DNA of 64,000 bases from NCBI RefSeq assembly GCF_028453695.1, contig NC_135775.1:24524545-24588544 (forward strand). Direction: 5' to 3'. Position 1 is the stretch's first letter. Each line of letters opens with the position of its first letter. A model generated the notes under the pieces. The model had not been told where the DNA came from. It searched no databases and was given only the letters and a program-made list of their open reading frames with translations. A program made the translations under genes and the position numbers. Positions 24,633 through 36,480 of the stretch are shown here, one piece after another. The stretch is from Augochlora pura (lineage: Eukaryota > Arthropoda > Insecta > Hymenoptera > Halictidae).

Positions 24633-27612
24633 TTATTTATCGTCGATAATGAATGTCTCTTCTTTGACGAAAAATTCAATTACTTCTTCTTCCACATTCT
24701 TCGAATCAGAATCTAATTCATCGGTATCGATATCTGAAAAAAAATAATTTCGATATTATACAATGCAAATACATTGAACCTAATATAGCAAAATTATTGT
24801 GCTACATACTATTACGTAATTCTAAACGTCGTTTCTTTTGGTTGTTCCATTCTTGTATGCGTTGCGTTCTGTATTCTTCAAACGATTTCATCGCTGCGCA
24901 TCGTTTCTCAATTAATTCCTACAAAATAAATTCATTCATAAACATGTTTCGCAAATCTTAAATGAGCGACAATCTTCTTCAATAGGTACCTTCGAAGCAC
25001 GTGTTAATCGCATGCGGTCTTTGCTTTCAAATTGAGCAGAATATTTTTTCAAATTCTTCTTGATTTCTTTAATTTGTTCTGCCGTCAACAATGTTGGTGG
25101 TCTTGGTCGCCATAATAGCTGATTGAATTGGTTAAGATTAACCCTCTTCAAGATACGTCCCTGGAAAGTCCATATCCAGTATCCATTATCAACACTAGTC
25201 TTCCAGCTAGAAACAGCTGTTACAACGTATCTGTAACAAAAACCGCATTTAAATCGCCTGATTCGTTGAAATCTGAGATTAATAAAAAATAAATATATTC
25301 TCACCGTCCGGTAGGATCCCATTCTACGTCAGACGTTTGATAATGGTCCGTAGAGTTCATGATAGTAAAATCATTAGTGTCAATAAACTCTAAAGCACCC
25401 GCCATGGTCGTCAATCCCGCGAGAACAATAAATTGTCCGGAAGGCGACCAGAATAAATGATTGCAAGCTTTCTTCTCCAATTTCTCTGTTAAATGAAAGA
25501 AATATTAAACACAATATTCTTGCTATATTAAAAAGTATTAAATAACTTTTTAAACTTACTGAGAAGAGCAGGCTGATGACCGTATCGTACTTCGTAGAAA
25601 CTAACATTAACGCTTGGTATCTCTCCATGAATAATGGCGAATTTGCTTCCCACAGGTTCCCAGGCGAAGGCATGAATTGGTTCTTTTATTTCCACACTAT
25701 CAACGGGAATTTGCTTTTCCCGCATGTGGAAAATTTCGAAGTTGTAGGACATACCCTGGTAATAAACCTTAATTTGATTATGCACATACATTGTAACATC
25801 CTTTTACTGTATTGGAAGATAGATATTAGTACCGTGTACTTCTGCTCCGTCTTCTCTTTGCGTTTGGCGAAACGATCAACTTTCACACAAAGATAATCCC
25901 CAGATTTCTGCCAGTAGATTTTACAGTCGGCTACGTTAAACAGATTCTTGTTACGTATTTCATTACGGCTGAAATAAAATAATAATTAATATTTTTGTAC
26001 GGTGGTACAAAATTTACACGCTAAACTTGTTAAAATTATTACTTTGGAATTTCAAGAAGGGTTACTCTAGCTGGAACATCTTTATCTTCTGGTACCCAGT
26101 AAGCAAGGACATTATCTGTTGGAGACCAACTGAAGTCTCTGATTCCAGGAATCTTTATACTTTTCTTATCTAACAATCCAAATGACTGAAAATTTAGGAA
26201 TCAATTAGTAATAACACAAGTGACTATGTTATAAGCAGGATGCAAAATAGAATGCGTACCGGTGTTTCATACACGCTCAAAATATCTTCTCCCATGCGTG
26301 CAAGATATTTGTCATCGTATGACCATCGGAAGATGGGCCACACGGACGAGCCGTCCGCATGAAATGAACGTTTTTCCTGAACGGTCAAAATGTCCCAAAT
26401 TACAAGTCGTTTTTGATCAGAACCAAGATCAGTTCGAGGTGTGTAAGTTACTACGTAACGTTCGCAAGGTGAAAAATCAATGCATTCAACGCCCTTCTGA
26501 CTGAATTTCGCTTGTTGTAAAAATGGTGGACCACCCCACAATGCGACACCGAGTTTGTGAAACGTTGACAAGTATGTTCCCAGTGGAGACCATTTGACAT
26601 AAGTCTCTGTCCAACGAGAACGTTCTTCAAGCAGTGTTGGTTCAGGGGCAGAGTTCTGCCAAACCTGAACAGTGACAGAGGGGCCATTGCCGCAAAGTAC
26701 GCAAAACTGATCATAAGCATCTGGTTCTAGAAGATAGTAATGCAAATCTGTTGCAGCTTTGAATGATTGTGGTTTGGGAGGTTCCCATTCTTCTGAAATC
26801 TCCTCGAACTTTTTGAAGTCAGTAAATAAATTTACTTTGAATGTGTGTTGCTTGTCAATTTTATAATTATTTACAGATTGAGCAGCTGCTAAGGCATTTA
26901 GAGGATTATTATACTCTAAAAATATGTATCTGCAACAAAGAAACATATTTTAATCTCTGCATAAAATTACTTCCAATAGATTTAAGTGACAACATAATGT
27001 TATAGATTGTAAAATAATATGCTGTAGATCTAAAAATAGATAGACATACCCTTTAGTGTGTCCATTTTCATTCTTAGGGTAGTATTGGTTTACTATTGTG
27101 CCAAATTTTCCTAAGACTTTACTAATAACCGACTGTAATTTTTCTAATCTTTCTGGCTCAACTTGAGGAACACCATCAATTACAATCACGGATTCCACTC
27201 CATCTGTCTCTGATGGCTTTTGCTTCAGTATATCACCAAGAAGCTCTATAAATGTAAAAAACACAAGGACTTATTTTCTGTTGTTAACATTTTACACTGA
27301 GACCGCATTTTCCCACGCCTATGCTACATTTGAACGGATTTCATTAAAACAGACGTACAGTACTCGTGACTGAAGAGGTTATGTACGCGTGCCACATTTG
27401 CGACTATATGCAGCCATGCCTTCAGTCACTGTACCGCAGGTTGTGTTCCGAGTAATTCATTAAAAATCGGATTTACCTTCATCGGTGATATCGTCGACAA
27501 ATCCTTCAGGATCACTAAAATTTGCTTCTTCATCGTCGTTTACTAAATCGTCATTATTTTTCACAGAATCTTCGTTTTGAGGCGTTTTGTCCGCCACCGT
27601 TTTCTTCACCAT
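24633..27612 (-). CDS. eIF3b: Eukaryotic translation initiation factor 3 subunit B
   Basis: Scaffold subunit of the eIF3 complex, which binds the 40S ribosome and promotes mRNA recruitment and scanning in the cytoplasm. Ten exons in transcript order: 27477-27612, 27050-27245, 26260-26929, 26043-26185, 25833-25968, 25560-25755, 25305-25485, 24990-25230, 24810-24918, 24633-24733; total 702 residues. An acidic N-terminus is followed by an RRM from about residue 65 (VIVIDGVP to GYIFLEY), then a WD40-like propeller with the family words WSPLGTYL, FSWSPTDNVLAYW, DYLCVKVDR, WDPTGR and WTFQGR. A charged C-terminal helix ends in the conserved VIEFFVKEE. Start: the ATG giving MVKKTVADK. The 3' end converges on PGS1. 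Assignment is very secure. Confidence 0.96.
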
Positions 27613-28496
27613 GATGGAAACCTCTAAGCTGACTGAGTATCAAGTGAAAGTGGCAGCAGGTCACCCCTATGCATTTAATGCAGCTTTTGAGAAATGGAAG
27701 TGGTCAATGTTCCATTTGAATCTTAACAAGTGATGCTGGTCAATATTATCATAATTATATCGATTATAATTATCACTTCGATTATTATTTATAATTTTGT
27801 TCCCTTAAATCAGTCCGCGGATTGTAAAATTCCCGGAAATTACAGTCACTAGCTTCCATCTTGGTTATTAACGGCAACTACAAGTATAGTTCGAAAAAAT
27901 AATGGAATATAATTGTTACATGTGTTGTAATGATTTGAATTACGTAGACAAGAATTGATTACAATATTGAAACATTTTGGGACAATAAATACGAAATACA
28001 GAATTAACAAAATTACTTGGCAAGCTGGATTCGCATATCCCCACCGTTTTATTGCACTTCCAATCCGCAGTGAATCGGTAGCCAATCGAAAGAAAGAAAA
28101 TTCCTATGCCGACTCTCGCTAACGGATCAAGTTATGAACTGAAGATGTGCGTGGGTAGGTCCTATTACTATACATAGTGCAAGCGTTATCGCATATGATT
28201 TTTACTTGCAAGTAGATGCAATATGTTACCAATCCTGATACGTACATCATATTAAATTCATGTATTCACCTTTGCACTTCGCATTTATTTATAACATTTC
28301 CTTCGTACATGATTACAATTTTGTAAAACCTCTACTTCTCTATGATCTTGTTAAAATTAAAAGAAACTTAACAAGGCCGCATCTTATTCTTATATCCTAT
28401 ATCGAGTATAAAGAGATTTTTCTTAACGGGGGGAGACTAAAAAACTAACTCTTTCTGTATTTAAAAGATACTTTTATTAAAGTATTATATCATTGT
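27613..28496. other. Intergenic between eIF3b start and RpS9 stop
   Basis: About 880 bp of AT-rich DNA holding the eIF3b promoter and the RpS9 3' end. No exon is recognised; the 78-codon minus frame at 27849-28085 has no family match that I can recall. Confidence 0.5.
28473..28478 (-). terminator. RpS9 polyadenylation signal
   Basis: AATAAA on the minus strand, about 20 bp after the RpS9 stop codon. A very short 3' UTR is typical of ribosomal protein genes. Confidence 0.6.
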
Positions 28497-29788
28497 TTAA
28501 TCTTCTTCTTCCTCCGGAGCGGCTCCACCACTTCCCTTACGCAGGTTCTTCCTCTTTACACGGCCAGGTCTGCCACCACCGAATGGCGACTTCAGTGAGA
28601 AGTCAATGTGCTTCTGGGAATCTAAACGCACGATGAAGGATGGAATGTTCACCACCTGTTTACGTACTCTGAAACAAGATTTATCATCCACGTTTATGCC
28701 TATACTTATCATGATATACCTTCTACTTTTTAGTACATTACGGGAAGTAATTTAATGAACAAAGTAAATACCAATTATTATCAACGTGTACACAGATCCG
28801 CTAGTACAATGACAGACATTGAGTGCCAGTTTTTGACACTCAAGTGGCCTGTCTGAAACAAAAACAGCTCTCAAGATTAACATCGTAATTGGTCATTTTC
28901 GGCTATCAACCAGGTAAATTGTTTGGATACCTGTGGTAGTCAAAAAAGACTATTATGTTCTAATTGTATGAATGAGTTGAACATTGGTATTAAACACCAT
29001 TGCTAACAGTAGATACAGAATGTTTAAAATGTCTCCTGGTCATGAAGCCAGAATAGTGGCTAAGATGCATCTAAACTGGTGATTATACCAGGATTTTAAT
29101 ATCGCCTTAAAGATTAGAAAAAATCTGTCTATGATCAGATATTTCCTGCCCAATTATTAAGGCTTGCGGATATCCGTATCTGAAAGTACCAACCGAATGT
29201 GACGTTGGCGAATAAGCACACGAGCATGATGAATAGATTTGGCAAGTCCCAGTTTGAATACTTGAGTTTGCAGACGCCTCTCCAAGAAATCTTCAATCTT
29301 CAAACCGAGCACATAATCGAGTTTCATGCGGCTTTCATCCAACACGCCGATTCTTACAAGACGACGCAACAGAGCGTTTCCTAGTAACAAAAACTTTAAT
29401 TAAGTAAAGATAGACAAACGAAGTACAAATGTGATCTGATTATTAGTATTCAGCACAAAAACATGAATCCTCAAATATTTTAGGACAAGAGGTGTCAGAA
29501 TCTCATATGTTACTCTCATCATTTTTTTAATAAAAATTCTTTATTATGGGAAATTGAATTAATACCTTCAAACAGACGTTTGGGGTCTTTTTCTTCCAGT
29601 GTAAGCAGCTCACGAGCAGCTTTTCTGATATTTGCAAGCGTGTACTTTACTCTCCACACTTCCCGTTTATTACGGAGACCGTATTCACCAATAATACGTA
29701 ACTCCTGATCTAAACGAGCCTTTTCATAAGGTCTCCTCGGTGTAACATAAGTCTTCGAAAAGACTGACGGAATTCGTCCGTTTACCAT
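28497..29788 (-). CDS. RpS9: 40S ribosomal protein S9 (uS4)
   Basis: Small-subunit ribosomal protein that binds 18S rRNA early in 40S assembly. Coding exons: 29566-29788, 29194-29380, 28497-28668, giving 193 residues, the usual length for animal RpS9. The protein starts MVNGRIPSVFSKTY. It contains the S4 RNA-binding domain around residues 108-170 (LERRLQTQVFKLGLAKSIHH to RHIRVRKQ) and ends in an acidic tail. The coding exon extends upstream to an acceptor at 29804; a non-coding first exon with a GTAAGT donor ends at 30221, so the 5' UTR is split. The last intron (28669-29193) carries a predicted H/ACA snoRNA. The donor before that intron is the less common GTTGGT. Assignment is certain. Confidence 0.97.
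28813..28856 (-). other. Second strong hairpin in the RpS9 last intron
   Basis: An inverted repeat with outer arms cagaca/tgtctg and inner arms ttgagtg/cactcaa around an 11-nt loop, with six unpaired bases on one side. Its location in an RpS9 intron suggests part of another snoRNA. On the host strand no ACA box lies three bases from the stem end, so it is left unassigned. Confidence 0.4.
29027..29166 (-). ncRNA. Predicted H/ACA box snoRNA in RpS9 intron
   Basis: Guide RNA expected to direct pseudouridylation with dyskerin in the nucleolus. On the host strand it has the hairpin-hinge-hairpin-tail form. The 5' hairpin is closed by gccttaa (29163-29157) with ttaaggc (29110-29104). The hinge is atatta (29102-29097), matching the H box ANANNA. 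The 3' hairpin is closed by tcctggt (29093-29087) with accagga (29040-29034) and contains an inner stem agcca/tggct. ACA follows at 29032-29030, three bases before the predicted 3' end. Length is about 138 nt, normal for the class. It lies within the last intron of a ribosomal protein gene, a common snoRNA host. The target was not derived. Its 5' end lies about 27 bases from the donor site. Confidence 0.72.
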
Positions 29789-30220
29789 TTTGTATAGTCG
29801 TTACCTACAAACAATAAAGGAATTTAATAAAATTATTTGTACAGAAAATTAAACTATCAACGAAATCCGTATACATCGAGCATGATCGCGAATAACCTCG
29901 TTGCACATATTCACAATCGAACAATGCGAATATTAAAGAATAATAGTTTATTTCATTTCGCTTCATAGAATTCAGTTATACATAAATATATTTAGATTAA
30001 CTAAACTTATCGAGATATCGTGAATATATTAAAATTGCAATAAAACAGTACGGAGACACGTGGTATGGAAGATTACGCATGTTCGAGAAGCTATGCAACG
30101 ATAAATAAGAAAAATGATATTCTAATTTATATCAACTATTAAATAAAATAATTTTAATATGCTCCACGCGTTTCAAAAATAATCATTTCAAGAATATTTA
30201 ATGAATAATCTTTTACTTAC

Positions 30221-30310
30221 TCAGTCTCCTAAGTAGACCGACCACACGTCGCCACAATTGGGAACGAAATGGCCGAATCTCTCGCATGCTCGCATCAGTA
30301 TTGAAGAGCG
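30221..30310 (-). promoter_or_regulatory. RpS9 non-coding first exon and promoter region
   Basis: A GTAAGT donor at 30220 (minus) ends a non-coding exon that splices to the acceptor just before the RpS9 start exon. Reading upstream, pyrimidine words such as ctcttc near 30303-30308 could be the 5' TOP start expected for ribosomal protein mRNAs. The exact start is not fixed. Confidence 0.5.
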
Positions 30311-31697
30311 AATGCAGCGCCGGAACCGGAAATTCGAACTATTTTTGTAATTGCTATAAGTTTTGAAACTGTAATACCGACTGTAATGTACAGTCGAATT
30401 TTATGTTGTTTACAATATAAAATAAATAAAAATTCTATATGTACATTATTACCTCACCATATTGTGTCGAGCCAAGTGCAAAGGGCTCAGAAATACATTA
30501 CAATGTATATTTTTAGTTTTTCTATATGAAAATATATAGCAAGTATGTAATTCTAATTTTATACATAAAACATATCCATCATTATTAAAGTTGCACATTG
30601 TAATATTTATATTAATTTTCACATTTACTACTCAAGTAATAGATATCTATTTTAGGCACTTGTATCAATCTGAATAAAACAGAATTGTAGATGTATGAAA
30701 TTTGTATGCGCATAAATACATACATATTTGACCACGTATTTTAAAGTGGCTACAATAAAAGCTTGCATACAGTGATTTCTAGAAACTTTACGCAATCTAT
30801 TTACCAGACAAATGGTTTAATTAATTTTCAATTGTGAAATGTAGATATGGAGCAAACAATACGTCATGGAATACGCATGTTTATTTGCACATTATTGATG
30901 AACATTGATAAAGAATTTATGTCGATCTCAAAGACTTTAATACTGCAGTAGATAACGAAAACCATTATCATTTTGAGGCTTTTTAAACACATGTTCATTT
31001 TTTTCCCGTCGTCGATGATGTTTTTATGATATTAAATATCCGTGAATAAATTTACAAAGTATGGGGTTTTACAATAATAATATCGTATTTACCTCTTGTA
31101 TAATAATTAAGTAGTATATTTGTAAAAAATAAAAGTGAATTTATGATAAATGAAGTACAATAGAACTTTGCATTGTAAATTTTTTCATTCTAACCTATCT
31201 GTGATTATTACATGTTGATACATCAATTGTTCTTCGTTAAAAATTATAAATATTTTACTATTTTAGAACATTTAAAAATATGCCTGTCAACAATAATTTG
31301 TGGATTTATCATTTAATCATATAATAAAATGTTTAAATATATCTCAAGTGTACTTATGAAACTTCCATATCTTTAGATAAACCGTATAATGGAGTAAAGT
31401 CACGTTTACCACTAAGTCACGTTTAACTCACGTTTCAGCTTGATCTTTTGGACCTTTTGCCTGACTATGTTTTGACATGCAGGGTTATACTGTTGACCCC
31501 GAAAGTGGTGAAACGAAGATACGAGAAGATGTAAGTAGCAGTCACATTTTCAATGAACTCAGTATCTTACTGACACCAAAGGAAGCATAAAGAACATTAT
31601 AGTTCAGTCTCGTGATTCGCTAAAGGACACCCTGATTTATTACAACTCCAACTTAAATATATTTATTTTCCAAGTTTCCTGTTCATTTTACATTATC
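30311..31697. other. Divergent region between RpS9 and SLC25A38
   Basis: AT-rich DNA between two head-to-head genes, expected to contain promoters and the SLC25A38 5' UTR. The only exon-like feature seen is a possible alternative first exon at 31477-31530. Confidence 0.5.
31477..31530 (+). other. Possible alternative first exon of SLC25A38
   Basis: An ATG opens 18 codons (MQGYTVDPESGETKIRED) ending at a GTAAGT donor in phase 0. That matches the phase-0 acceptor of SLC25A38 exon 2 at 32569. Joining it would replace the MEAVVS start with a longer, more polar N-terminus and give 298 residues. It lies only about 170 bp upstream of the other start. Unsupported by transcript data. Confidence 0.4.
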
Positions 31698-33798
31698 ATG
31701 GAAGCTGTGGTATCTGTAAGTACTCTAGTTCTCAAATTTCAAAATATGAATTTGTTGTGGACTATAATTTAGTATGTATAATTTATTTAGTTATATAAAT
31801 TGTAATAATAGAAATTATTTCTTATTGCATTCATACAAAAATTTTGTTGCTTCCCTAAATTATTGAGGTACCATAAAATTATTACAAATAAAATTTTAAC
31901 AGCTTTAATGAAATTTATTTCCTATAAATATTGAATGAAATAAAAATAATTTAAATATTTCTATGAGAAATACCTCTAATTACAAAGGATGTACTGGATG
32001 GAGGATGATAAATGTGGAGCTGTGTCCACCATTTAGTCTCATGTGTTCATTTGTATTATGAATTTGTAAGTTTAATGTCCCAAACTTACATGTACAAGCT
32101 GAAAAAGAAAATAATTCATTATCTATTCTACGACTATCATGAACATTGAATTATTATAAAATAAAATTATTATTAAATTTTTGCGAGGTATGGCAATAGT
32201 AAAATTAATATGTTAATTGCAACGGAATATAAGTTTCCCACATAAAAATATTATGATAATACTTTACAACTAACAAGCACAATTAGTATATCATGCTTGT
32301 GAAGAGAAAAAAGTTGTCTTTACAAATAATGATGACCTATGGGACTTTATTCTGTAGATAATGACTATATCGACGTTTGAAAGGAAATTTAGTATTCACG
32401 TGAGCAAACTCGTGCAAGATAGTGCGTAATGACATATGTATTGCAGTGACAATGACACTGATACACCACTATCTATTCCATTACAAATTTAACGTTCGGA
32501 ACTTATTTTTGTAACAAGATTTTCTGTAAAATACATTATAATAGACGAATATTTTCTTTTCTTTTTAGTATCCTATATTGAAGTCTTTTCTCGCGGGTTC
32601 ATTATCTGGCACATTTTCAACTATTTTGTTTCAACCATTAGATCTTATCAAAACTAGACTTCAAAGTAGAGTGAACCTTCATCTTGAGTAAGTAAAAGAT
32701 ATTCTCAATTTTTAAATCGATTTATTCAAAATTTAATTCATTATATCCTTTTGTTAGCTCTCCAAAAAGTGGGACAGTAGGAACTTTAATCCATATAATT
32801 GAAAAAGAACATGTGTTCGGACTCTGGAGGGGTATGACCCCAGTAAGTAGTTAATTCAATAGTTACTCAACATAAATATGCTAAAGAATAATACTTATTG
32901 GAAATATTTTTTTTTAGTCTATTACCAGAGTCATTCCTGGTGTAGGATTGTATTTTTCATCTATACATTGGTTAAAGCACACATTCCATTTAAAAGATCC
33001 TCTCACCTCAACAGAAGCTATGTTTTTGGGCATTACCGCAAGATCTATGTCCGGTGCATTATTAATTCCAATAACAGTAGTGAAAACGCGTTTTGAAGTA
33101 TGTATAATAGTCAGCTTTCAGCTTAATAAAACTTGCTTAAGAGCAAATAATTTAGTAATAACAATTTGATTTTATAGAGTGACGTCTATAAGTACAATAG
33201 CATGAGAGAAGCACTGAGATTAATTTACAAGCAGGAGGGAATTAGAGGACTTTCAAGCGGATTAATACCGACATTACTAAGAGACGCTCCTTTTAGTGGA
33301 CTTTATCTCATGTTTTACACTCGATTAAAAAGTATCGTCGTGGAAACAGGTAATTGCTGCTACAAAAAATACAATTAAATTTCTACGACATAATTATAAC
33401 GCATATATTTATTTCTAGATTTACCATGCGCCAAATTGTCAGCTCCCATACATTTTAGTTGTGGAATACTAGCAGGAATACTTGCTTCTACTGTTACACA
33501 ACCAGCTGACGTAATTAAAACGAAGATGCAGTTATATCCGAACGAATTTAAAGGCCTTCGTAACGCAATCTTCAGGGTTTACGAAAAGTATGGTGTGTTG
33601 GGATATTTCAAAGGTATTGTGCCACGAATGTTGAGAAGGACGTTAGTAACTGCAATGGCTTGGACTGTATATGAAGAGGTAGCATAACTTTTGTCAAATC
33701 TTTTCTGTTCTTTTATTATTAAGACAATTCTAAAAACAGGTCACACTAATTATTTAATATATTATCTTTAGGTTACAAAAAGTATGGGACTTAAATAA
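31698..33798 (+). CDS. SLC25A38: Mitochondrial glycine transporter, SLC25A38 family
   Basis: Inner-membrane carrier that brings glycine into mitochondria for 5-aminolevulinate and heme synthesis. Exons: 31698-31715, 32569-32687, 32758-32842, 32918-33097, 33178-33349, 33419-33678, 33772-33798; total 286 residues, normal for a mitochondrial carrier. Three carrier repeats are visible, with signatures QPLDLIKTR, IPITVVKTRFE and QPADVIKTK, each starting a P-x-D/V-x-x-K motif (the second has Val where Asp is usual). The words GTFSTILFQPLDL and LLRDAPFSGLY are typical of this subfamily. Exon 1 codes for only six residues (MEAVVS). AATAAA lies at 34059-34064. The gene is convergent with the LUC7-like gene. 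Confidence 0.93.
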
Positions 33799-36480
33799 AA
33801 TTGTTTCCATTGAATGGTATGCTATAAATTGTTTGGTGTCTGTGGACATGAAAGCTGGGTGTAAGTGAACAATTGATACACAGCAAATCGAAAGTCGCTC
33901 AACCAACTATTTACACTTGATGTACACTATTTTTAGTTTGTACAAAGATTTGATAATAGCAAACAATTGTAATATAGCAAATATTACTACTATGTACAGT
34001 ATTTAGATAGAGTATATCCTATCGCTCGTTAATGTATTATTGTTGTATATACTTATTTAATAAATTATACAGTTCCTTCAATATTACACAGTGTTATACA
34101 TTTTCATTGATCTATCCATAATCATTGGGTTCTGATTATTTTAGAAGTATTTGTACGTCTTTTTTTATAGCAGTACTGTTTTATTAATTTCAATTAACAA
34201 TCTTACGAGTATTACAATGCAAATTATAAACAATTTACCTTGCTGTCTTTGTTTTAATATATGTATATATATGTATATATATACAGATAATCTAAAAGTA
34301 ACATTTGCATCAAATATGAATAAACTGCTAGTAAAATTGATTTAAACATATTTCTGATATTTGTGACATAACGTTGATAATGCTAATTCGAAATCAAACT
34401 TCATGATATTTTATTTCTCTGTAATTAATTTCAAAGCAGCGCAACATGGTGAAAATTAATTCAGGCGCAGTCGTATAAAAATCACGATCTCATTTGAATT
34501 TGTAGATTATGCAAAATCTTTACCTTAATATTATATTAAGCAGTGTGCAAGTGAGCCTGTTGCATTGGTTACACCCCCATGGTATGTCCTCTTTTGTCTG
34601 AAAATAGACAACACATTTATTAGAGATTATGTTTCCATTATTGTTTTCATCTCATATTAATTTCGATTGTTACCAAACACCTAGATAACGTGTATCTGTA
34701 TATTATTTGTTAACCTTGCCTTAATAGACGAAATAATTAAAAAAAAAGTATATCATACTTCTGTCGGCTACATGTGTGGGAAAGCAGATAATAAATTAAA
34801 AATGATCATCTTCGGTCGTAACATTGAAAAGAAAAATGATATATATAAAACTTAAATGTTTGTCCTTAACAGTACAGCTGTTAATAAAGGAATTGATATA
34901 AACCGTGAATGTAAAAATCAATGTAAAAAATATTAATATTTGAACAACTAAGTTAGCACATTCTTGGAGTTAATTCTTTCCAAAGTGTAGAATTGCATTC
35001 ATCTCAATGTGACAATATAAGATGATCTTCTGTTGTAAGCTATTACTTTTGTAATCTGATCTTTATATCTAGTTGCTTCGAAAAGCAGATTATTGTATGT
35101 GTGTATCATTTATTATGAGCAAACACGAATCACACAAATGTAGTGCGCGTATAAAGTATGAGTCTTCTATCAAGCCGGAATGAGGACACGGCAAAAAAGA
35201 ATGAGACAAGATACGATTTAAGGGGATCTCCACGGAGCACCATCATACATATACATATAATACATGATTCCATGTAACCTGTCATCAACCTTCGAATTGA
35301 TGTACGATGACGCTAAAAGATCACGACTCTCTAATTAGAAAAATTCACTGAGCTTCGCCTATGTCCTGAGTCTATCAGAACTAAAAGTAGCGAAGAAAAA
35401 AGGCATGCAAAGGGAAGAAGAGTATTCAGCATGATACATGTGATAAAATATTCACGAACTTCTCTGAATAAAGTTCAGAAGAAAATTGACTGATATGATT
35501 TGCGACTATATGCCAACTTACAAGCCCAATTAATTCATTCACTTCGTCAATCATAGCCGGGACGGCTGTTAAATGAGTCGGTTTTATATCTCTGGACTAT
35601 ACGTGTGGATTCTTTGTTCTAAAGTTGAATTATTTAAATTACCCTCCATTGAACCTACATAACTTCCCTCGCTAGTTGGTACGTAGATTAGCTCAGCTTT
35701 AAACTGAATATGCTCCAATAAATCACAATTAGGGAATAAGGAAAGTAAGAGCAGGAGTTTGTTATCGTAACTTTTAAAGCACTCGAGTATCGCTCCAAAA
35801 TAAAGATCACTGTTTTCAAAATGTCTAATTTTCCTAATAAAAGGACATGTTTGGTATTATCATTCCGATATAAATACCTCAGAAATGCGTAGTAGAAGCT
35901 AGGATTGTATAGTCACAGTCACACAGGGCACTGTTGTGGCAGGTCTACGGAAGTAGGCACTGTTTTCCTCCACTAAACCACTAATTTCTTTTCGATAAAA
36001 AAGCTATGCTGTCGTTGAAATTATATAATTGATTTACCCTATGAAGACATTAAACCGATCAAAGCAAGCATAGGTATACCTTCTCCTATCTTGCTCTGTA
36101 GACAATATCTATAATACTACATGATAAAAATACCTTTCGTATGGGAACGACTTTACTACTCCTCGCTCGACATTACCTCGATGCACCTTTTTTCAGTACT
36201 ATGTTACATAGAGCAAGCACGTCACTTTGAAAATTAAACGCTGTACAATCAGGTCCATATGAAATTTAGTAAGAGTGTTTCTCCGATTATTAGGCAGGAC
36301 CAGAGACTGGCTCGCTGTGACTATGCCATTCTTCAAAATTACAGATAATTATCATGTATAAATTATGTGCATCTAATGAAACTCACCTGGTAAAGAACCT
36401 GTACAGTAATTGAGACGAAAATGGTATATTGTTTAGTGCATACCTGGCTTACTTCTCACTCACTAACCAATCAAGAGTAG
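33799..36480. other. Convergent region of SLC25A38 and LUC7-like
   Basis: About 2.7 kb without recognised exons, AT-rich, between two convergent stop codons. The left part holds the SLC25A38 3' UTR (AATAAA at 34059). The rest is probably a long LUC7-like 3' UTR; AATAAA on the minus strand occurs near 34405 and 34616. Extent is inferred only. Confidence 0.5.
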
